Part shown: piece after piece, positions 6,773-14,636 of the stretch
How positions within the stretch are numbered: the stretch's first letter is position 1
How the letters are laid out: the number at the start of each line of letters is the position of its first letter
Origin: Candidatus Wallbacteria bacterium
GTDB taxonomy: Bacteria; Muiribacteriota; JAQTZZ01
Assembly (NCBI GenBank): GCA_028687545.1
Contig: JAQTZZ010000007.1
Span: 1 to 64,000, forward strand
Reading direction: 5' to 3'
DNA: 64,000 nt
Program-made: the position numbers and the translations under genes
Notes under the pieces: generated by a model
What the model saw: the letters and a program-made list of their open reading frames with translations, nothing else
Told to the model about the DNA's origin: nothing
The model's database searches: none

Positions 6773-7882
6773 TTACTTGCCTTCAGTTTTCGGTTCTTCT
6801 TTTTCAACTTCCTGAGTATCCTTGCTCTTCAAAGCTTCCTTTTCCTTCTTTTCCTTGTGTACTTTCTTCAGACTCTTTTCCTTGTGAATTTTCTTGAATT
6901 CAGCCGAAGGACCAATTTTAGCGGCTCCGATCTGCTTGAGCTTCTTGTCGAATTTGAAGATCTGTCCGCAGCACATGATCACGACTCCGCCATCTTCGGT
7001 CGCGATCATTTTAGGGGCAAAGAATTTCGGCCCCATCATTTCCGGCGGAGGTGGAAGCATGGGCCGGTCTAACATCTTAGCGCATTCCGGACATGGCTGG
7101 TTGCCCTTCATCATGGCGCACCCCGGGCATTTCTGATTGTCTTTCATCATGGCGCATCCAGGGCATTTCTGATTGTCTTTCATCATGGCACATCCGGGGC
7201 ACATAGGTTTGCTGTCCATTTTCAGGCAGGGTTTGTTCATGCCGCACACGACTCCAGAGCAATTGCCCTTGCATTGTTTCCCGTATCTGCTAACCCTGTT
7301 CTCCCCATTTGGAGTCTGGCGGTCCAGGTTGTTCAGATATCTCTGTTTCCAAGTCTGGGATTTCAATTTACCATTGGCAAAAAGAGTCCGGTCCAGAGAT
7401 TTATTTTCTCCAATGAGGCAATTTCCGCTCTTGTCACAAACTTTTCCCATCCCTGCACAAGCCATATTATTCCGGCACTGCTCTATACAGGTTTGTCCAG
7501 GTTGACAGCACTTTTCTCCTGTTTCCATAACTTTAGCCTGATTAATCTTCTGCGGCCTTTCCATCATCATTTTCTTTGGCTGGGGTCCAAAATTAACAAT
7601 CGCTTTAGCGACTGGTTTCAGCTTCTTGTCGAATTTGAACAGACGGTTACCGTCCAGGATTACAATTCCTCCGTCTTCTGTACCTACTATCTCCCGTTCC
7701 TGCCTGAAAAATCTCAGGGGCATAATTTCAGGGTTTCCAGGGGGCAGCATTTCATTTTTCAGCATGGGTTTCTGCTGAACCTTTTTCCCATCGCACCCGG
7801 TGCAATTGCATGCGGGTCCTGCATAAGAAACGTTGCAGGCGATAAACAGTACACAGAGCAAAAGAATCGCGATTCTACTCAT
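6773..7882 (-). CDS. Cys-rich secreted protein with CPGCAMMK repeats
   Basis: This encodes 369 residues. A signal peptide covers residues 1-21, and AGGAGG precedes ATG 7882. The mature start has CNCTGCDGKK. Two copies of a TEDGGxVI...FKFDKKLK motif (about residues 67-91 and 290-315) bracket a Cys-rich middle with CCQPGQTCIEQC, GVVCGMNKPC and four repeats of the type CPGCAMMKDNQK. The tail is very rich in Lys and Glu. Many closely spaced CxxC pairs with Met suggest soft-metal binding (Cu, Cd, Hg) outside the cytoplasm, or a disulfide-rich surface protein; both are inferences. No family is recognised. It is divergent from the Spy-like gene at 8037. Confidence 0.65.
   Translation of the reverse strand: MSRIAILLLCVLFIACNVSYAGPACNCTGCDGKKVQQKPMLKNEMLPPGNPEIMPLRFFRQEREIVGTEDGGIVILDGNRLFKFDKKLKPVAKAIVNFGPQPKKMMMERPQKINQAKVMETGEKCCQPGQTCIEQCRNNMACAGMGKVCDKSGNCLIGENKSLDRTLFANGKLKSQTWKQRYLNNLDRQTPNGENRVSRYGKQCKGNCSGVVCGMNKPCLKMDSKPMCPGCAMMKDNQKCPGCAMMKDNQKCPGCAMMKGNQPCPECAKMLDRPMLPPPPEMMGPKFFAPKMIATEDGGVVIMCCGQIFKFDKKLKQIGAAKIGPSAEFKKIHKEKSLKKVHKEKKEKEALKSKDTQEVEKEEPKTEGK
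7089..7196. repeat. Three tandem 36-bp units
   Basis: Units begin at 7089, 7125 and 7161. The last two are nearly identical and the first is diverged. Each encodes 12 residues of the CPGCAMMKDNQK type in the Cys-rich secreted protein. In-frame unit length means copy number can change without breaking the gene. Confidence 0.75.
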
Positions 7883-7972
7883 TGATATCCTCCTGTGATG
7901 GATTCTGAAATGATTATATCACTTTCAGGTTTAACTGCAATCTTGAGCCAATCACAAAACCCGGAATCAGGC

Positions 7973-8001
7973 TTGTGAATTTTGGTATTTTATGACATAA
8001 T
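7973..8001 (+). promoter_or_regulatory. Sigma-70-type promoter for the Spy-like gene
   Basis: TTGTGA (7973-7978), a 17-base spacer and CATAAT (7996-8001) lie 35 bases before ATG 8037. The gene also has a strong GAGGAGG ribosome site. Confidence 0.5.
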
Positions 8002-8036
8002 TCTGACTGAAGAAAAGCTCACTTTGAGGAGGATTC

Positions 8037-8744
8037 ATGAAACTAATGAAAACCGGGATTGTGATTCTGCTGCTCCTGTCTTTTGCAGTTTACGCGGAAG
8101 AACCCAGAAAAGCAGGTAATCTTCTGGACATTCTCCCGGACATCAGTAAGGAACTCGGCCTTACCACTGACCAGGAAATCAAACTGACACCAATCATCAA
8201 TGCTTACCTGGAAGAGCTGAAAAAATTGAAGGAATCTGTGAAAGACGACGATGCATCCCGGAAACAGGCCATGGAAAAAATTCCTGCTCTCAAGGAAAAG
8301 CTGGTGAGCGATGCATCAACTGTTTTGAATCCAGAACAGATCACTAAGTTCAAGGAAATCCTGGCCAGGCTGGAGAAATCCCCGGTAGAAGCCATGGTGG
8401 AAAAGATCATGAACACCCTGAAACAGGAATTGAAGCTTACTGACGAAGTGGCAGGTAAAATTGAAGCCCTTTACAGAGATCAATTTACACAAATGGGAAA
8501 AATCAAGGACAATGCTGAAGCCTCGAATAACAACATTTTCGAGAAAAGCCGAATTTTAAAGCAGATGCAGGAAGTTCAAGCCGGCTGCGAAGAAAAAATC
8601 CTGGCACTGTTGAGCGAGGATCAGAAAGTTAAATTCAAGGAAATGCAGAAAGATTTCAGGGAAAACCTGAAGGATAAAGCAGGAGAACGCAAGGACAAAA
8701 AGAACCAGGAAAAAAATGAAAAGGAACAGCCAGGAAAACCCTGA
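8037..8744 (+). CDS. Spy/CpxP-like periplasmic LTxxQ-motif protein
   Basis: This encodes 235 residues with a signal peptide at residues 1-20. The mature protein is helical and highly charged with two Spy-like halves: LGLTTDQEIKLTPII with LNPEQITKFKEIL, then LKLTDEVAGKIEALY with LSEDQKVKFKEM. These match the two LTxxQ motifs of the Spy/CpxP family of periplasmic chaperones that respond to envelope stress and metals. The C-terminus is a Lys/Glu/Gln tail. It overlaps the next gene by 29 bases. The partner and inducing signal are not visible. Confidence 0.65.
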   Translation: MKLMKTGIVILLLLSFAVYAEEPRKAGNLLDILPDISKELGLTTDQEIKLTPIINAYLEELKKLKESVKDDDASRKQAMEKIPALKEKLVSDASTVLNPEQITKFKEILARLEKSPVEAMVEKIMNTLKQELKLTDEVAGKIEALYRDQFTQMGKIKDNAEASNNNIFEKSRILKQMQEVQAGCEEKILALLSEDQKVKFKEMQKDFRENLKDKAGERKDKKNQEKNEKEQPGKP

Positions 8745-9534
8745 TTTGAAAATTGATTCCGGACAACCGATTTGTCTTGCACTCGGGGGAGGCTCAGCCT
8801 GGGGATTTACTCATCTGGGCGTGCTGAAATGCCTGGACGAGAGAAAGCTCAAACCAGCAGTCATTGCCGGTTGCAGCATGGGCGCGATCGTGGCTGCCCT
8901 GTATTCGCAGCTGGGCAGTGCAGACGCAGCGATCGCAGCAGTAAAAAAAGCCTTTTCCGGCAGAACCTGGGGACTTTTTTCGATCAATCCATTTTTTTAT
9001 CCGGCTGTGTTCCGAACCGAACGAATCGGGAAGCTCTTTCAGGAGATTTTCGGCTCAAAGCTGATCGAAGACCTGCAGCTGCCTGTCATCATCACTGCCG
9101 CAGACCTGAAGACTGGTCTTCCTGTTTATTTCGAAAAAGGTCCGCTGGTAAAGCTGCTGCTCGCTTCAATGTCACTGCCGGTCGTGTTTCCGCCGGTCAG
9201 GTACAGGCAGCATCTACTGGTGGACGGCGGCATTGCTTCACTGGTGCCGGTCGAGCCATTGAAAGGCAGAGGCACACTGATCGCCTGCCACGCTTACGGA
9301 CAATATAAACCCCTGCTCCGCATCCCGAACATTTTCTCTTTCTATCTCCACAACCGCTATTTGGTAAATTACAGGATCGGCAGCCTGGAGATGGAGAAGG
9401 CAGACATAAAAGTATATCCCGATACATCAGGCACCCTGATGCATGAGTTCCACAAGCTTGACCTCCTGGCGGAACGAGGCCGGCAGGCGATGGAAGCCGC
9501 GCTTTCCGGGAGTCCGGAAAATTTATTTCCCTGA
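8716..9534 (+). CDS. Patatin-like phospholipase (RssA/NTE type)
   Basis: This encodes 272 residues. The oxyanion-hole loop LALGGGSAWGFTHLGVLK is followed by the nucleophile elbow GCSMG (Ser53) and the catalytic Asp in VDGGIAS (Asp170), so the Ser-Asp dyad is intact. Length and arrangement match the short bacterial patatin family that hydrolyses acyl esters of phospholipids. There is no signal peptide, so it probably acts on the inner face of the membrane. It starts inside the end of the Spy-like gene (29-base overlap) and ends 12 bases inside the opposite-strand gene at 9523. Coupling with Spy suggests an envelope stress or lipid turnover role, as inference. Confidence 0.85.
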   Translation: MKRNSQENPDLKIDSGQPICLALGGGSAWGFTHLGVLKCLDERKLKPAVIAGCSMGAIVAALYSQLGSADAAIAAVKKAFSGRTWGLFSINPFFYPAVFRTERIGKLFQEIFGSKLIEDLQLPVIITAADLKTGLPVYFEKGPLVKLLLASMSLPVVFPPVRYRQHLLVDGGIASLVPVEPLKGRGTLIACHAYGQYKPLLRIPNIFSFYLHNRYLVNYRIGSLEMEKADIKVYPDTSGTLMHEFHKLDLLAERGRQAMEAALSGSPENLFP

Positions 9535-11121
9535 TTCCCCGGTGTCATCGTCATTCCGTGATTCAGGCTTCACAAACTCCAGGCTGAAGGTCTGTTCAGG
9601 AGCTTTGTCAGGAAGAGTTTCCAGCATGCCTGTGCTGTCTTCAGCGCTGAAATGGTATTTTACCGTGACTTCATGGGTAATTCCCTGAATCACGGATTTG
9701 AAAATTCCTCCATTGCCCAGTTCCTTCGCCATCTGGAATCTGACTTCGTCGCTGCCTGTGGAAAAATAGAGGAATGTTTTTTCCTGGTCGACCGGGTGGA
9801 CTCCTTCCACCTTGATCTCAAGGGGAACGACTTCGCCGACTGTGGCTTTCCGCGGCCCTTCATGGGTGATTGTCAGAGGATCTGCAGGAATCGTGCGGGC
9901 CACTGCGTGCAGTGATCCGAAATAGCCGTTCACTGCGGCCACATCAAAGGTCTTGATCAGATAACCCTGCGGATAGCGTTTCTGGTTTTCCCGATTCTTC
10001 AGAGCTTCTTCAATACTTGTCTTCACGATCCCGTCATATCCACCGTAAGACGGCACAAGCACCCTCCGTCCGACGATCAGAATTTGATTGAAGGATGGAG
10101 TTACATTGTAATCGTAAAGTTTGGCGGATTTATTGACAGCAGGCATTGCAACATCAATCAGCTTGTAGGTCTGATCCAGGGCATTAGTCCAGGGCGGAAC
10201 TCCGCTAAAAGACGCCCGGATATCAATCAGCAGATTACAATTACCATTCAGAGGGCCGAATTTTCCGGCCTGGGGCGGGTCATCCCCGTCTGCGGCAGCC
10301 TGCACGGTCTCATAATGTCCCAGCATGAGACTGGTCGGATTCAAGAGCTTCATCACCACGTCGATGCTGCCTGACATTTCATGGGACAGCCTGGGCCAGT
10401 AGCCGACTTTGTGCACATTGTAGAGATCTTCGAGCCATTGCGTGAGTTGTTTGCGCTTATCGATCACGAACAGTTCCTCATCCGACACTGAAATCATGGC
10501 AGTGCATTTCAGATCGCGGATGTTTTTTAATTCAGCGTCTTCACCGCAGCTGTCGAAATCCAGGTCATCAGCCAGCTTGAAAAAAGAAGTAGGATTCACT
10601 TTCACACCAAGTTCCATCCCAAATTTCTCGTTAAAGGAATCGTCGATTGGATCCGGGTAAAACAGATCGACAATTTCGCGGTCCCCTTTCTGTGTGTAGA
10701 TCCAGGTCGGACCGTAGTCTCCAATCCAGGCTGAATTGAGCCCGCAGGAACTCTCGATGAAATGGAGATTCTCCATCTTCACTTTTTCGGAGCATAGAAG
10801 ATCTGAAACCCGTTTCAAGTCGCCTGGATTGATCCTGATCCAGACCTTATACTCTTCTGCAATAAAGCAGATCATTTGAGCGAGAAGTTTCGGCATCCCT
10901 GTATGATCGTCCCAGCAGAAAAGAGCGCCTTCAGCCTTCTCGAACTCCCCAGGGGCGTAAAAAGGAACATCCACAACCGGTTTTCCTGACGGTTCCTCCA
11001 TTTTAGGATATTCCCAGATCCCGAGGTTGAAGGCACTCAGGCCGTAATGATTGAATATTTCCTGCGGTTTGGCATTAAGAACAGCTGTAATGAGAATCAT
11101 GAGCAGCAGCATTTTTTTCAT
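9523..11121 (-). CDS. Secreted peptidylarginine/agmatine-deiminase-fold protein, catalytic residues missing
   Basis: This encodes 532 residues from ATG 11121 (GGAGGG just upstream; the frame extends 17 codons further without support). It has a signal peptide at residues 1-17. Residues about 40-425 follow the PAD_porph/agmatine deiminase layout: SAWIGDYGPTWIY for WxRDxGPxf, SGSIDVVMKLL for the HID-type strand, and GSLHAVARTIP for the GxxHCxTxQxP end. The Asp of the first motif is kept (Asp135). The usual Arg beside it is Gly, the catalytic His is Ser (252) and the catalytic Cys is Ala (406). The GGN motif is also unrecognisable. The last roughly 100 residues form a beta-sandwich-like domain. 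It is probably a non-enzymatic secreted relative. Confidence 0.65.
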   Translation of the reverse strand: MKKMLLLMILITAVLNAKPQEIFNHYGLSAFNLGIWEYPKMEEPSGKPVVDVPFYAPGEFEKAEGALFCWDDHTGMPKLLAQMICFIAEEYKVWIRINPGDLKRVSDLLCSEKVKMENLHFIESSCGLNSAWIGDYGPTWIYTQKGDREIVDLFYPDPIDDSFNEKFGMELGVKVNPTSFFKLADDLDFDSCGEDAELKNIRDLKCTAMISVSDEELFVIDKRKQLTQWLEDLYNVHKVGYWPRLSHEMSGSIDVVMKLLNPTSLMLGHYETVQAAADGDDPPQAGKFGPLNGNCNLLIDIRASFSGVPPWTNALDQTYKLIDVAMPAVNKSAKLYDYNVTPSFNQILIVGRRVLVPSYGGYDGIVKTSIEEALKNRENQKRYPQGYLIKTFDVAAVNGYFGSLHAVARTIPADPLTITHEGPRKATVGEVVPLEIKVEGVHPVDQEKTFLYFSTGSDEVRFQMAKELGNGGIFKSVIQGITHEVTVKYHFSAEDSTGMLETLPDKAPEQTFSLEFVKPESRNDDDTGESGK

Positions 11122-11216
11122 AATCCCTCCAATACTCCATGCACTCTTTGAGTTTCTATGATTATTATACACGATATTTCAGCGTTTCATCAGTTACAAA
11201 ATCCTGCATCCGGATT

Positions 11217-11245
11217 TGGACATTCCGCAAGAAGCTCTTTATAAT
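11217..11245 (+). promoter_or_regulatory. Promoter of the ABC exporter operon, leaderless configuration
   Basis: TGGACA (11217-11222), a 17-base spacer and TATAAT (11240-11245) precede ATG 11252 with only six bases between. Transcription would begin at the start codon, and no Shine-Dalgarno sequence is present. Confidence 0.6.
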
Positions 11246-11251
11246 CATGAT

Positions 11252-12007
11252 ATGATTAAAATTTCAGGGCTGTGCAAAATAATTTCAGGACATGAGATCC
11301 TGTCAGACATCAATCTGGAGATCAGTGACGGTGAAATTTTCGGGTTTCTGGGTCCGAACGGCGCTGGAAAATCAACTACAGTAAATATTTTATCAGGACT
11401 TGAACTTCCTGATTCAGGGACAGTTTTGATCAATGGCATGGAGATTGTCGCTGAGGAGGCCTCTGTAAAAAAAATCACAGGCCATCTTCCGGAACTGCCT
11501 GTTTTGTATGAAAATCTCACGGGCCGCGAATTTCTCTGGTTCATAGGCGGCCTTTATTCAATCAACAAAGCTGCTCTTTCTAAAAAAATTGAAAGTCTGT
11601 TTGGTTTTTTTGAACTGACCCCATTCGCAGATCAGCTGTCCAGGAATTATCCGAAAGGCATCCGCCAGAAATTCGGCTTGTGTGCCGCCCTGATCAACGA
11701 CCCTCAGGTACTGATCCTGGACGAGCCGACTTCATCACTGGACCCGAAAAGCGCCAAGCTGGTCAAGGTCCTTCTCAAGCGATTCAGGGATGAGAAAAAG
11801 ACCATTTTCATCACCACCCATGTGCTGGAAATCGCCGAAGCGCTCTGCGACAGGCTGGCCATCATCCAGCAAGGCCGGATCATTGCCTGCGGTACGATTC
11901 CTGAACTTCGGACACTCTCTGAAATAGAATTCCCGCTGGAAGAGATCTTTCTCAAACTGACTGGCGGGGTTGAATATGAAACTCTGCTCAGGTATCTGCG
12001 GGAATGA
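11252..12007 (+). CDS. ABC transporter ATP-binding protein (CcmA/NatA type)
   Basis: This encodes 251 residues from ATG 11252, chosen because the promoter -10 box ends six bases before it; the in-frame TTG at 11216 lies in the promoter. Walker A is GPNGAGKST, Walker B is VLILDEPTSSLDP, and the H-loop is FITTHVL. The signature motif is atypical (YPKGIRQK in place of LSGGQ), as in many export ATPases of this class. It energises the permease encoded next (4-base ATGA-type overlap) and a FecR-like secreted protein completes the operon. The substrate is unknown. Confidence 0.9.
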   Translation: MIKISGLCKIISGHEILSDINLEISDGEIFGFLGPNGAGKSTTVNILSGLELPDSGTVLINGMEIVAEEASVKKITGHLPELPVLYENLTGREFLWFIGGLYSINKAALSKKIESLFGFFELTPFADQLSRNYPKGIRQKFGLCAALINDPQVLILDEPTSSLDPKSAKLVKVLLKRFRDEKKTIFITTHVLEIAEALCDRLAIIQQGRIIACGTIPELRTLSEIEFPLEEIFLKLTGGVEYETLLRYLRE

Positions 12008-13632
12008 TGCTGCTGATCAGGAAAGACTTGCTCGAACTGAAGAATCGGAATCGCAGCGCTATCTTCTGGGTTCTGCTGCTGCTGGCAGTGTGTTTCCTGG
12101 CAGCAGTGTATTTCATGACTCTGGAAGGCTTCAGATATATCAAGACAGTCGAGGAAGTCACGGAGGCTTTCATCTGCAGGATCTATTCTCTGGTGCTGAT
12201 CCTGTTTTTTCCACTCACATTCATCAGTTCCTGCTTCATTTCCTTTTATACACTTACTGATTCAGCAGATCAGCTGATTATTTTCAAAGCTCCTGTTTCC
12301 AAAGGGGTGTTCTTTTATTACCTGATCCTGAGAAACACGGTCAAGTCTTCGCTCTTTCCTGTCCTGATTCTGTTCACATCTTTCTTCTCACTTGCGAAAG
12401 TCCTGGGCCTGGGCTGTTGGTTCCCTTATTGCTCACTGCTCGGCATTTTGCCTTTCTTCCTGATCATCAACCTGTTGTCCGCCCTCTGCATGCTGGCGCT
12501 TTTCAATCTGATGAATGTCGCCAGATTCCGGGAAATCCTGGTGGCAACCCTTCTGTTTTTGAGTATCTTGCTGATAGTGCTGCTGCGCCTCACACAGCCT
12601 GAGAATCTGGTTGATCTGAACGCTCAGAAAGAATTCATCGAAGTCGTCAATTCCATGAAAACCCCGGTTGCCCCATACCTGCCCAGCTCCTGGGTTTCCC
12701 AGCTGCTGCTCAGCTTGATCAATCAGGATGGAAAAAACCTGGTCTCAAATTTCTCGTACCTCTATTTTAGTGTTTTTCTGCTTTCAATAGCGGCCTTTCT
12801 GGCTGGTGATAAAAAATACTTCAAGGGATGGCTGAAATATTCCAGGGAAGCCAGGGAGCGACTTACACTGGCTTCATACCCATACTATTCGGAAAACAAG
12901 ATAATGCTGATGATGGAAAAAGACTGGAAACTGCTGCTGCGTGACAAGATCCAGCTGTCGCAGGTGGTTTTAATCGGAGCGCTGATCATTATCTACATCT
13001 TCAACATGTATAAGATCAAAGAGAGGATACCTGACAGCGTCACTGAACTCTGGGTGGTTCTCTTCAACATCGGTTTTGCTTCCATGATAGTGGCCTCTCT
13101 TTGTTCCAGATTCTCTTACACCTGTTTCGGGCTTGAAGGCAGGAACATAGCCTGGATCAGGACTTCTCCGTTGTCAACAGCGAGATATCTTTCCACCAAA
13201 TTCATCTATTTTCTGGTACCATTCATGCTTCTTTCGCAGGTTCTCGTGATCGGAGGGCTGTATTTCATCAGGGGGGGAATTGAAGTGCTGCTTTTTTCCT
13301 CGCTCAATTCATTTTTCCAGACCGTCGCTATCGTCAGCCTGTCGCTCGGTTTCGGAGCCAGATTCGCTGATTATTCCAGTACATCACCTGAGGAAAAAGC
13401 TTTTTCAGCCGGAGGCATACTCTACATGGTTTCAGCATTTTTCCTCTCTTTCCTCACTCTGCTCCTGCAGGCTCCCATCCTGTTCCGGATCTGCCTTCCC
13501 GGGTTCTCCCATTATCATCATCATCATTTACCGGTCTTCTGGGTATATCCAATGATTACTCTCCTGTATATCTGCGCGATTGCCTTTCCGCTCTGGGCTG
13601 CAAACAGGACACTGAAAGATCTCAGGTTATGA
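12004..13632 (+). CDS. ABC transporter permease, about 12 membrane helices
   Basis: This encodes 542 residues. Many hydrophobic segments are visible, including about 20-40, 60-85, 105-130, 150-175, 180-205, 255-275, 315-335, 345-370, 400-425, 435-460, 475-500 and 515-535. A cytosolic loop near residue 280-310 contains the basic LKYSREARERL. The two-half layout with a long middle loop fits ABC-2-like exporter subunits fused in one chain. It starts inside the stop of the ATPase gene and its own stop overlaps the next ATG. The substrate cannot be told. Confidence 0.8.
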   Translation: MMLLIRKDLLELKNRNRSAIFWVLLLLAVCFLAAVYFMTLEGFRYIKTVEEVTEAFICRIYSLVLILFFPLTFISSCFISFYTLTDSADQLIIFKAPVSKGVFFYYLILRNTVKSSLFPVLILFTSFFSLAKVLGLGCWFPYCSLLGILPFFLIINLLSALCMLALFNLMNVARFREILVATLLFLSILLIVLLRLTQPENLVDLNAQKEFIEVVNSMKTPVAPYLPSSWVSQLLLSLINQDGKNLVSNFSYLYFSVFLLSIAAFLAGDKKYFKGWLKYSREARERLTLASYPYYSENKIMLMMEKDWKLLLRDKIQLSQVVLIGALIIIYIFNMYKIKERIPDSVTELWVVLFNIGFASMIVASLCSRFSYTCFGLEGRNIAWIRTSPLSTARYLSTKFIYFLVPFMLLSQVLVIGGLYFIRGGIEVLLFSSLNSFFQTVAIVSLSLGFGARFADYSSTSPEEKAFSAGGILYMVSAFFLSFLTLLLQAPILFRICLPGFSHYHHHHLPVFWVYPMITLLYICAIAFPLWAANRTLKDLRL

Positions 13633-14537
13633 AGACCATTCTCTTTTTTCTGCTGTCTTTGATAATTTCTCAATCAGTTGCTGGCCGGGAAGTGGGTCTC
13701 GTGACTACCATGTCCGGTACAATCCGCCTTACCCATAATGGTGTGGAAAAATTCCTTAAGCCGGATTCAATTATCTGTTCGGACGATACCATCAGGACTG
13801 AATCCGATGCCTGGGCCAGAATCCTGTTTTACGATCCGGATCTCGCAGGGACGGAAATAGTCGGTTCCAGCAGGATCTTTGAGATCTCTGACCAGCTGAA
13901 CACATCCACTGCCGAGACAGCTTTCAAGGAACTCCCGAAGGAACTGCTCTACCCTTTCATCGGCCTTTCAGCCAAAACCCCTGTTTCAGTAAAGCCCTTT
14001 GCCGAAGAGCCTGCCAAATTCATTATTTTTCCAAGAGGCAGAACTGATCAGGAAATTCAGGTGATCATCTGGTATCCTGTGAAAAACGCCACTGAATACC
14101 TGCTGAAAATCACGGCAGAAACCGACAAAATCGTAACCATTCGTGAACTCCACACCCGGAAAAATTATCTGGGCTGCATTGGAGTTTTCAAAAGCGGCCG
14201 CAGGTACAATCTTTCAATCTGCGCGAGAAACAGGGGCATCCCACTCCTGGAAGAGAAAGTCGGCATCTCGGTTGAGCACTCACCTGAAATCGAATCTAAA
14301 CTTTCAGAGATCAGAAAGATCTTTCCTTCATCTGACAGTGACTGCACGGGATTGATGCTGGCAGGCAATCTTTATTTTACCCGAAGTTTATATTCCAATG
14401 CTTTTTTTGAATATTTTTCATGCCTGAGACGATTCAACAGCCAGACTGCAGAAAAGCTGCTCTATGCTGCCGCAGAAAAGCTCTCCCTGCCTGTAGACCC
14501 TGTAGCGCTCAGATACATGCCTCTGCCTGGGGAATGA
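13629..14537 (+). CDS. Secreted FecR-like domain protein
   Basis: This encodes 302 residues with a signal peptide at residues 1-19. Residues 20-95 (GLVTTMSGTIRLTHNG, LKPDSIICSDDTIRTES, ARILFYDP, SSRIFEIS) follow the FecR/SH3-like pattern of a threshold-type beta domain. The central part is beta-rich with an Ig-like look, and the C-terminal 70 residues form helical, TPR-like hairpins. ATG overlaps the permease stop (ATGA), so it is the third gene of the ABC operon. It could bind the exported substrate or a cell-wall glycan. That role is inferred from context. Confidence 0.6.
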   Translation: MKTILFFLLSLIISQSVAGREVGLVTTMSGTIRLTHNGVEKFLKPDSIICSDDTIRTESDAWARILFYDPDLAGTEIVGSSRIFEISDQLNTSTAETAFKELPKELLYPFIGLSAKTPVSVKPFAEEPAKFIIFPRGRTDQEIQVIIWYPVKNATEYLLKITAETDKIVTIRELHTRKNYLGCIGVFKSGRRYNLSICARNRGIPLLEEKVGISVEHSPEIESKLSEIRKIFPSSDSDCTGLMLAGNLYFTRSLYSNAFFEYFSCLRRFNSQTAEKLLYAAAEKLSLPVDPVALRYMPLPGE

Positions 14538-14547
14538 CCGTATAAAT

Positions 14548-14633
14548 CGTAGGGGCAACGCTTGCCGTTGCCCGATCTCAGGTGGATACATTCGACACCA
14601 ACAGTTCGGGCACCCGCGAGGGGTGCCCCTACG
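14548..14633. repeat. Dual-hairpin palindromic repeat, copy 1 (BIME-like)
   Basis: It begins CGTAGGGGCAACG and ends GGGGTGCCCCTACG. Two hairpins are present: GGGCAACG/CGTTGCCC and GGGCACCC/GGGTGCCC, each with a 5-base loop. It fills the space between two convergent genes, so it probably acts as a two-way terminator. A second copy in inverted orientation is at 32581-32650. Confidence 0.8.
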
Positions 14634-14636
14634 TAA

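Noticed and set aside
7173-7885. Plus-strand frames of 110 and 203 codons
   Set aside because: They are antisense to the Cys-rich secreted protein, which has a signal peptide, repeats and a strong ribosome site. The antisense frames are by-products of its composition.
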